Assembly (NCBI GenBank): GCA_014155875.1
Contig: JACEFZ010006306.1
Location: 1-64,000 of the forward strand
Source: Cepaea nemoralis
Lineage: Eukaryota; Mollusca; Gastropoda; Stylommatophora; Helicidae
Length of the DNA stretch: 64,000 nt
Reading direction: 5' to 3'
Shown piece after piece: positions 57,916 through 64,000 of this stretch; position 1 is the first letter of the stretch, and every line of letters begins with the position of its first letter. The position numbers were made by a program, and so were the translations under genes. A model generated the notes under the pieces. That model worked only from the letters and a program-made list of their open reading frames with translations, did no database searches and was not told the DNA's origin.

Positions 57916-59935
57916 ACAAAGAAAGAAAGAAAAAAAAATTGAATGGAAGAAATAAATAAAGGAAAATAAAATGGGATGAAAGGTTAGGGTCAAATCCACA
58001 CATAATACACTACAGACACATTAGAGTCTTAGGTCTTATTACTTAGTTATGCAAGGTATCACTTGTCAGAATTGTTCACACTATCTAATAAGTCTATAAT
58101 TCAACTTAGAAATAATTCGATTCTTTATTCTTTGATAATTATGTCTATAATAGAGAACATTACTAAATTTATATGAATATTATTTGATTTCAATATTTAT
58201 TCTTGTTGAATATTATATTCCTGATTTAATTTTTTTTTAGATGTCTTGAATCTTTAATAGGTATGATTCTTCACAACTCTATGTCTGCAAGATTTTAATC
58301 AGTCAATCAGAGGCATTCTCAGTCGATTATAATTAATAGAGGAACAGATCTATGTTATAAGTTCTTTAGTTATATTTTAATGTTCTGTTCTTTTATGTGT
58401 GTTATAAAAGTTAATAAATATAAATTCAAAACGCACCTTATTGAATAACAATGTTACATTAATTGACAAAATATATAATGTAATGTAAGATGTGATATAG
58501 TAGATATAGATACACATGGTAGCAATTTTTCCATATTGACAGAGTGTATGAATGAATAACTACGCCATCGGAAGTATCTACTCAATGTGCTGATCGCTCG
58601 GTTGTTCAAACATTGGTTAGTTCGGACACGGATTCGAGCATACAAGTATTGTAACTGTGAAGTGAACTTATTGACAGTGAACATTTTAATTTGAATTTTA
58701 TGATTCGGTGGTTAAATAACAAATGTTAGTTAATTGGGTATTAATTAATTGAAATATTATAGTATGGTTATAGGGTTAATTAATCATTGTTCGGGAAAGT
58801 ATTTGATTATAAGGTTAAGTCATTAGAATGAATCTCTAGTTGAATTAATTGTATTACGTGTCATTATCACATTAAGATCCATAATAATCAGTCATCGCTC
58901 TCAACATATCCACAAAGAAAAATATTTCTGAGGAGTCTCGTGGAGCACACGTCACCCTACCCACAGATGGAAAAATTGTAAGAAGGAAAATATATGGAGT
59001 ATACAATAATAACAGCAACGATAATCAACAATGAGGATGATCTACTTGGAAACCCCATTATTACCCTCGTCCGAAACCCATGGTAGTACCTAGAGCTAGG
59101 AAACACTTGTCTATTAAGACAAGGTAGGGACTAATATGTTTATTAGTTGGTCTGATTCCCCATGATCAGCCACACGACGTCCAACGTGGGGTGTGGACAG
59201 GTGGGCGTGCCCGTCGTATAACTTTATATTTTTTTTAGGGTAGATAAGGGGGACAACCAGGTATTAGTCTGTTGTTATTATGGTTGTAGTTAGTTATGAT
59301 TATACAATATATTTACACACATATAGTTAAAAGGAAACAAATGTTACACATTTTTTATCTGGGAGGGGGAATTATGCCATACGGAGGCACGGCCCACCAC
59401 GAAAAGTATAAATTGGAAAATGGGAATTCCCCACTCGGACACGAAAGTGGACGTCAACAAAGGAATCCAAGGAGAATGTGGACAACGTCAGTAGATAGCA
59501 ACAGGGACTGTGATTGTGATTTCGAACAAGGACGTGTTTCAATGGATCTGTGTGAGGTGACCTCTGGACGCGATGATATGAGCGTGAGACAGCTATGAGT
59601 CAGGAGAGGGATCTGTTGATGATAATACCGCAGTGAAGAAACCGGGCGGAAAAACCTAGAGTGGAATTACAGCTTAAATGGAATCAGTGTATCAGGGCGT
59701 CAAGCAGAGCGCAGTGGACTGGACACTCATCGGTGGATTAGGAAAGTAGGTGCCGACCCCGTCTATAGGGGTCACCCTACAGGTCTGCGTGAGTTTAATG
59801 TTCACATGTCTGCTACGGAATAAACTTCTGGTAGCGCTTTGATATCTTGACTTTTGCCGTTGATTATCATTGTATTCAAGGTAAGGACGCAAGTAAATTC
59901 CTCGTCCTTCGTTGCTGTTTTGCATTATTATGAGT
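57916..59935. other. AT-rich region without recognisable gene
   Basis: Short frames only (for example 59296-59598). A short hairpin CTTGTCTATTAAGACAAG lies near 59109-59126. I see no homology to other parts of the window. Confidence 0.4.
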
Positions 59936-60009
59936 TAATACCTCGACGGTTGCCGGTGTAGGCACTTTGAGGCACACATGGGGTATCATCAATCTTTATT
60001 GATGACTCC

Positions 60010-60760
60010 GAACTAGAGATGGTAGACCATTTTATATATCTAGGATCAGTGGTAAATCGCAAATTATCCCTAGATAAGGAAATCAACATTCGGATTGGTA
60101 AGGCAGCAACAACAATGAACAGGTTAAGAAAAAGAGTCTGGGAGAACAGGAAGTTTAATGCCAAAAGAAAAGTCCTTGTCTATCAAGCCTGTGTCCTTAG
60201 TACTCTTCTTTATGGCAGTGAAACCTGGACAACTTACTCACACCAAGAGAAACGTTTAAACAGCTTTCATATGCGGCGTTTGCGAAGAATTCTTGGTATT
60301 ATGAGGCAAGACAGATTCACAAATACTGAATTATTGGAAAGATCAGGTTGTGTGACGGTTTATTCCATTCTCAGTCTTCGTAGACTTAGACGGATAGGAC
60401 ATCTTAGGAGGATGGATGATGGTAGAATACCAAAGGACATCTTTTTTGGTGAATTACAGATGGGTAAGAGATCTCAGGATCGGCCTCTACTACGATACAA
60501 AGATGTGTGTAAGCTGGACATGATTGATACAGGCATTGATAAAGCACATTGGGAGCAAGTCTCCGCTGAACGTGTTGCATGGAGCGCAAACATCAGAAAT
60601 GGAATAAAGACAAAGGTGAACATTATTGCAGATAAGTCACACTCCGAGCGTGTGAGACGTAAGATGGTGCATGATGGTGGAAATGACCACATGTTCACAT
60701 GCACCCACTGTGAACGAACATTTACAGCGCGAATTGGCCTTATCAGTCACATTCGCTACC
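60010..60760 (+). mobile_element. LINE-C, carboxy-terminal part of ORF2 with zinc finger
   Basis: 5'-truncated LINE. One open frame encodes the region after the reverse transcriptase: MVDHFIYLGSVVNRKLSLDK, then YGSETWTTYSHQEKRLNSFH, MRRLRRILGI, IGHLRRMDDGRIPKDIFFGE and CKLDMIDTGID. It ends in a C2H2-type finger start, CTHCERTFTARIGLISHIR, as in several LINE families. The second His of the finger is lost where SINE-1 copy 3 joins at 60761. The frame reads on through the antisense SINE to a stop at 60850-60852. Confidence 0.87.
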
Positions 60761-60912
60761 GCCGCCTGGCTAGTGCAGTCGCACTGCGAACTGTGCAGTT
60801 TAGGATTTTCTTTTTGCCCCCGACAGAAAAAAATCCAACACCTTACCGATGATTGGACCCGGGTCTCACGAAGGAGAGTCCGGCGTTCTAGCCACTGGGT
60901 CAGCCGCTCCTC
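60761..60912 (-). mobile_element. SINE-1 copy 3 (minus, 3'-truncated)
   Basis: Antisense match to SINE-1: 'gccgcctggctagtgcagtc', 'ttgcccccgacagaaaa', 'ggacccgggtctc' (B box complement) and 'cagccgctcc'. Sits exactly between LINE-C and R unit 12. Confidence 0.9.
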
Positions 60913-61163
60913 GCTCCCTGCCTATCTAACATTCTTTATTCACTTCTAGAAGAATGCATTACTTATTAGCTTCCATAACAATACTTGACTTGACCGTGTT
61001 GTGCACCTTCAGGTGTAGGATATTGTTGACGTTTCCTCACCATCCACGTAGGTATCATCATCATGATGATCATTATCCCCTTTTCATAAATGTCGTAAGA
61101 GGCCACTAGTGATTGTTTTCGGGAGATTAGTTACATTCATTAGTTTCATAACCAACCCCGTGG

Positions 61164-61221
<58 letters not shown>

Positions 61222-62320
61222 TCTATGCCGATGATGTCATAAGAGGCCAGTAAGGATTGTTCGCTGAGATTGGCTATTCCATACCGTCGACAACTATAAA
61301 GACAAAATAAAACCAACCTTCTAAAAGCTCTTGGCTCCAGTTGATTGAGGTCCTATGATCCATTGTCACTGACCACATCATCCATCCAGTGCCAAATCAT
61401 CTAAACTATATGTGTCTAACACTGTATGCCTAATGCGTCTTAATGCATATGAATCGTTCCTTTACATTTCACTTAGTTGAATCCATTACGAGATGAAAAG
61501 GAGAAGAAGAAGAAGAAGAAGAAGAAGAAGAAGAAGAAGAAGAAGAAGAAGAAGAAGAAGAAGAAGAAGAAGAAGAAGAAGAAGAAGAAGAAGAAGAAGA
61601 AGAAGAAGAAGAAGAAGAAGAAGAAGAAGAAGAAGAAGAAGAAGAAGAAGAAGAAGAAGAAGAAGAAGAAGAAGAAACATCGACAATCGATGGGTGATGT
61701 GGTCTTTAATTTGCCGGCCCCGTTTGCTCCCCAGAACACTTCCTGATACATTTTTATTCTACGTTGACCTGGAAGCCCTGCTGATTTGTTTAAATAATCG
61801 GATAAGGAATTGGAACACATGACAAACCAGTCGACAGCCAAGCGATCTAGCCACTGCGCTAGCGTGGGCTCCACCGTAATCATGTGCCCATGTCGTAATC
61901 CATCACAGAATGCGTAGATTAAACTATATTGTTTTACAAATTTAGCAACAATAAAGATATAATGGGAAATAACACTATTTAACGTTAGGGGCATAATCGA
62001 ATTGGGACTTATCGTTTTAATATCAATTTTTTTTTTTTGGGTAATAAAACATAATTGCTGCGGAAACGTTAAAAGCACGCATTCAAATTTACGATTTTGC
62101 ACGCACCAGTTTTTTTATTTTTTTATTTTTTTAAACAACCGCATTAAGTAACTGTAATTCTGTATTTCTATATGTATAATATTGTAAAGCATTTTCTCTC
62201 CTAATAAATATCTTACATTATTATTAATTGGGGTATTGTATTTATAAGCAATTCACTTAAATCTGTGTGTTTTTTGGCAGGCACATTAACTTGTGCCTTT
62301 TAACTGGAAATAAAACTGGA
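60913..62320. repeat. R unit 12
   Basis: Begins at 'ctccctgcctatctaacatt', then 'cacttctagaag', the ATC block 61165-61220, 'gaatccattacgagatga', the GAA block 61499-61676, 'ccccagaacacttcctgata', the AT-rich blocks, the hairpin at 62279-62298 and the start of the next unit. LINE-D copy 2 then begins. Confidence 0.85.
61499..61676. repeat. (GAA)n microsatellite
   Basis: About 59 uninterrupted GAA triplets in R unit 12, at the same position as 577 and 33957. Confidence 0.97.
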
Positions 62321-64000
62321 AAAAATTGCAGCTTTCTTCCAACGGAAAGTAGCTTTTAGATGTGGCATTTCGACTTCGGAACCAACAACAATATATCCTG
62401 GCCTACCACAGGGATCACCATTATCTCCGGTACTGTTCAACGCCTACACTGTGAGAATCACCAGCGAGCAGATCACTGAACCGGGGAAGACATTGTCATA
62501 TACCGACGATGTTTTAGTGTATCGTCAGGGCAAGAATAGAGATCAGGTTGCTGTAGAACCACAAACCGAACTCAGTCGCATAAGTACTTGGTGTGTTGAA
62601 GCTGGTGCAATGGTCAACCCAATAAAGGCAACAGTGATGTAGTTCTCGTTGAATAATCATATTGTCAACACTCCAACACCAACTGTAAAGCTGTGTTCAG
62701 AGACTATGGAAAGAACGCAGGCAATAAACTACCTGAGGATACGCTTTGATCAAAGCCTTGCTTATAATGAGCACATAGACCAGGTGATAACAAAGGCCAA
62801 TCTGGGATTGGCAGCGATGCGGGTGATGACGGCAGCAAACTGTGAGAAGCGCCATCTATGTCTTCTATACGAGGGACTGGTCATGTCTGTTTTGGAGTAT
62901 GCGATGGCGATCCTGACTCTCAGCCGTAAGCAGATAGAAAGTATGGAAAGGATACAGAACGAAGCTATGCGCATTATTCTTTGATGTACAAGAGATACAG
63001 CATGCAGAGCGATGCGCTACCTTCTTGATTTTCCAACCATTGAAGACAAAATACATATTTGCAGAGCACGTGCCTACCTCAGAGTTAACGCAAACACACA
63101 ACATCCACTGCATAGTGAAATTAGGAAGGTGAAGGGCAGCAGGTTAAAAAGAGGAAGGTCGTGGGTGGGTTAAGCCGAAGACATTCTTCAACAGGTGTGT
63201 TAACTGGAAGACTTAGAACCTGGCGACGAGTGAGTACAAGTGCCAACATATTTTTGTACGTCCTTTTCAGTTTGCATCCAACCAGACAGAAAATGCAGAC
63301 AAGAAAATCCGGCTGCTGTGGAGACGGAAGTACAAGCGTTGATTTTCGAGAATTCGGTAGACGGTAATGCTGTCATTTACTCAGATGGGTCGGTCGTCCG
63401 ATGCGTGAGAAGCTCATGGGCCTTTACAGCTCAGGCCGGAGGGAGAATTGTGATGGAGGACTCCGGTGCTTTTGTTGAGACCACAAGCAGCCTGACTTTG
63501 GAATTCATGGCAGTAAGTAAAGCATAACATGGCTTGAGACACAGACATTGAATAGGGCATGTTTCCTAAGCGACTCAATGAGCGTGCTCAAGAGTATAGT
63601 GACTGGGTGCATCCGAAGAGAGTGGTTGCTGTCTCTGGAGCGGTCTCGGCTGGCAAAGATTAGCTTCATCTTCGTGCCCAGGGCATGCAGGAGTACAAGG
63701 AAATGAGCGGGCTGACAAGCTCGCAGGTAAGGCTACTGTGGAGGGCGGACGCACCATGGACCAGGCTGACATTCTGAATGCCCTACGAGAAGTCAGACTT
63801 TTGCGAGAACCAAGTGATGACTGTGAATCTATAACCATGGTCAGACTGCGAGAACAGCAAATTAAAAGAGGCGTAGCCAAACAAGAACACTACGCAGGAA
63901 GCCAAAGTTGATTGATAAACCAACACAGAACTGGTGTCGTTAGCCGCTACACGCTGCGGGATTTGCTGAGGAGGGGATCCGAGCACTTATGGACTGAATG
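62321..64000 (+). mobile_element. LINE-D copy 2 (5'-truncated, runs off the window)
   Basis: Close match to LINE-D copy 1 without the LINE-B insertion. The catalytic box region reads SYTDDVLVY (Ala changed to Thr) near 62498-62524. 62649-62984 reads MERTQAINYLRIRFDQSLAY, YEGLVMSVLEYAMAILTLS and MERIQNEAMRIIL, stopping at 62982. The RNase H remnant (63240-63720) shows IYSDGSV, TTSSLTLEFMAV, FLSDSMSVL and GNERADKLAG across frames. The 3' end should lie about 50 bp beyond the window edge by comparison with 6898-6949. Encodes reverse transcriptase plus RNase H; inactive. Confidence 0.87.

Larger units (their letters stand above)
53306..59935. other. Large unclassified block (6.6 kb), probable composite mobile element
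   Basis: Begins abruptly in hAT copy 2 and ends near LINE-C. It contains the Y copy 2 segment (53769-54340), an AT-rich region with an imperfect ~250-bp tandem duplication (about 56440-56600 and 56690-56850), the 307-codon frame at 56992-57915, and a long AT-rich non-coding tail. I find no reverse transcriptase, integrase, transposase or matching long terminal repeats by eye. Confidence 0.45.

Noticed and set aside
53306..59935. Complete LTR element spanning the block
   Set aside because: No matching long direct repeats, primer site or polypurine tract could be found by eye.

Overview
This window is repeat-dominated nuclear DNA from an animal. I see no intact host gene, rRNA, true tRNA gene, operon or CRISPR array. 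The animal assignment rests on a dense mix of non-LTR retrotransposons (LINEs, at least seven families), a Penelope-like element, a Ty3/gypsy LTR retrotransposon, hAT transposons, three tRNA-derived SINE families, and two processed pseudogenes of animal genes (ribosomal protein L38, and a TFAM-like mitochondrial HMG-box protein). The flavour is of an invertebrate. A mollusc is my best guess, but that is weak inference.

Layout. The background is a degenerate head-to-tail series of a roughly 1.45 kb unit, called R here. R carries embedded (ATC)n and (GAA)n microsatellites and a conserved hairpin at the unit-to-unit joint. R copies all run in one orientation: 1-1555, 8735-13900 (broken), 20481-21100, 34111-43575, 50085-52155 and 60911-62320. 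Some units carry an extra ~1.1 kb module, Z (14960-20236, 37126-38240, 49480-49980).

Insertions sit in this background, often nested. At 1555-8520 LINE-A (minus) is split by LINE-D (plus), which is split by LINE-B (plus); a SINE also hit LINE-A. At 8869-9977 an unclassified repeat with an 8-bp target duplication broke R. At 10523-12916 lie an unclassified conserved ORF (family X) and a LINE tail. At 14100-14912 is the TFAM-like pseudogene, broken by a SINE with a perfect 13-bp duplication. At 15308-19150 repeat W holds an almost intact endonuclease/reverse-transcriptase LINE-E. At 22600-24540 is a ~2 kb GGA polypurine tract.

At 25693-33956 a young LTR retrotransposon sits inside a (GAA)n array. 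Its LTRs are 2.6 kb and about 99% identical, and it has a tRNA-Pro primer site. Gag is SCAN-like and the surviving pol pieces run protease-integrase-RNase H (Gmr1-like order), but the integrase core and the reverse transcriptase are missing. At 36009-36699 is a MITE-like element, and at 38298-38518 the RPL38 pseudogene. At 43590-44950 an RNase-H LINE is split by a Penelope-like fragment. At 45044-49250 the second family X copy is split by a 3.27 kb hAT element. From 52156 a second hAT copy is cut by a large unclassified block (53306-59935) containing a 307-codon coiled-coil, Gag-N-terminus-like ORF. The window ends in LINE-C, a SINE, another R unit and a second LINE-D copy that runs off the edge.

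The genes do not cooperate as a pathway. They are layers of mobile elements whose insertion order can be read from which interrupts which.
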